This document shows, piece after piece, positions 14,659 to 14,664 of a stretch of 14,664 nucleotides of DNA. Numbering within the stretch: the stretch's first letter is position 1; each line of letters opens with the position of its first letter. The notes under the pieces were generated by a model that was not told where the DNA came from, searched no databases, and saw only the letters and a list, made by a program, of their open reading frames with translations. A program made the position numbers and the translations under genes. The DNA lies in the NCBI GenBank assembly GCA_023418835.1, contig JAEZYW010000174.1:1-14664 (forward strand), written 5' to 3'. The stretch is from Bacillota bacterium. GTDB taxonomy: Bacteria > Bacillota > Clostridia > Tissierellales > Peptoniphilaceae.

Positions 14659-14664
14659 GACTGG

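Overview
This 14.7-kb window looks like chromosome from an AT-rich, low-GC Gram-positive anaerobe, best guess Clostridia/Tissierellia-like. The reasons are strong AGGAGG-type ribosome binding sites, A/T-ending codons, a coenzyme-B12-dependent (class II) ribonucleotide reductase, an ECF-type vitamin transporter component, a TAXI-type TRAP transporter and a NatAB/YhaQP-like ABC exporter. No phage, IS element, CRISPR array, tRNA or rRNA is visible. The genus assignment is inference.

Layout. (1) 1-1430: end of proB and complete proA, a proline biosynthesis operon. (2) 1490-2056: a helix-turn-helix/cupin regulator with its own promoter and terminator. (3) 2112-6665: a promoter driving a fused TRAP permease, an overlapping TAXI lipoprotein binding subunit and, 10 bp later, rho. 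(4) 6729-8204: gltX, then an 85-nt leader with competing hairpins and an ECF S component (8290-8793), closed by a strong terminator. (5) 8877-11131: a stand-alone class II ribonucleotide reductase with its own promoter and terminator. (6) 11216-13487: a two-gene ABC exporter operon behind an extended -10 promoter and an operator-like inverted repeat. (7) 13502-14392, minus strand: a secreted polysaccharide deacetylase, sharing a bidirectional terminator with the ABC operon. (8) 14355-14658: an imperfect direct duplication (period 171 bp) of the divergent promoter region upstream of the deacetylase. It leaves truncated gene starts on both strands.

How the genes may work together. The cupin regulator sits directly before the TRAP operon and could control it, but nothing in the sequence proves this. 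Rho lies behind the TRAP genes with no visible terminator between, so it is probably co-transcribed with them. gltX and the ECF gene may share a transcript that is attenuated just before the ECF start codon.

Most genes are ordinary housekeeping or transport genes. The parts most worth a second look are the duplicated divergent promoter at the right end, the GGTA/TACC switch-like leader before the ECF gene, the three tandem Rho_N repeats in Rho, and the palindrome at the ABC operon promoter. I see no convincing multi-gene novel system.
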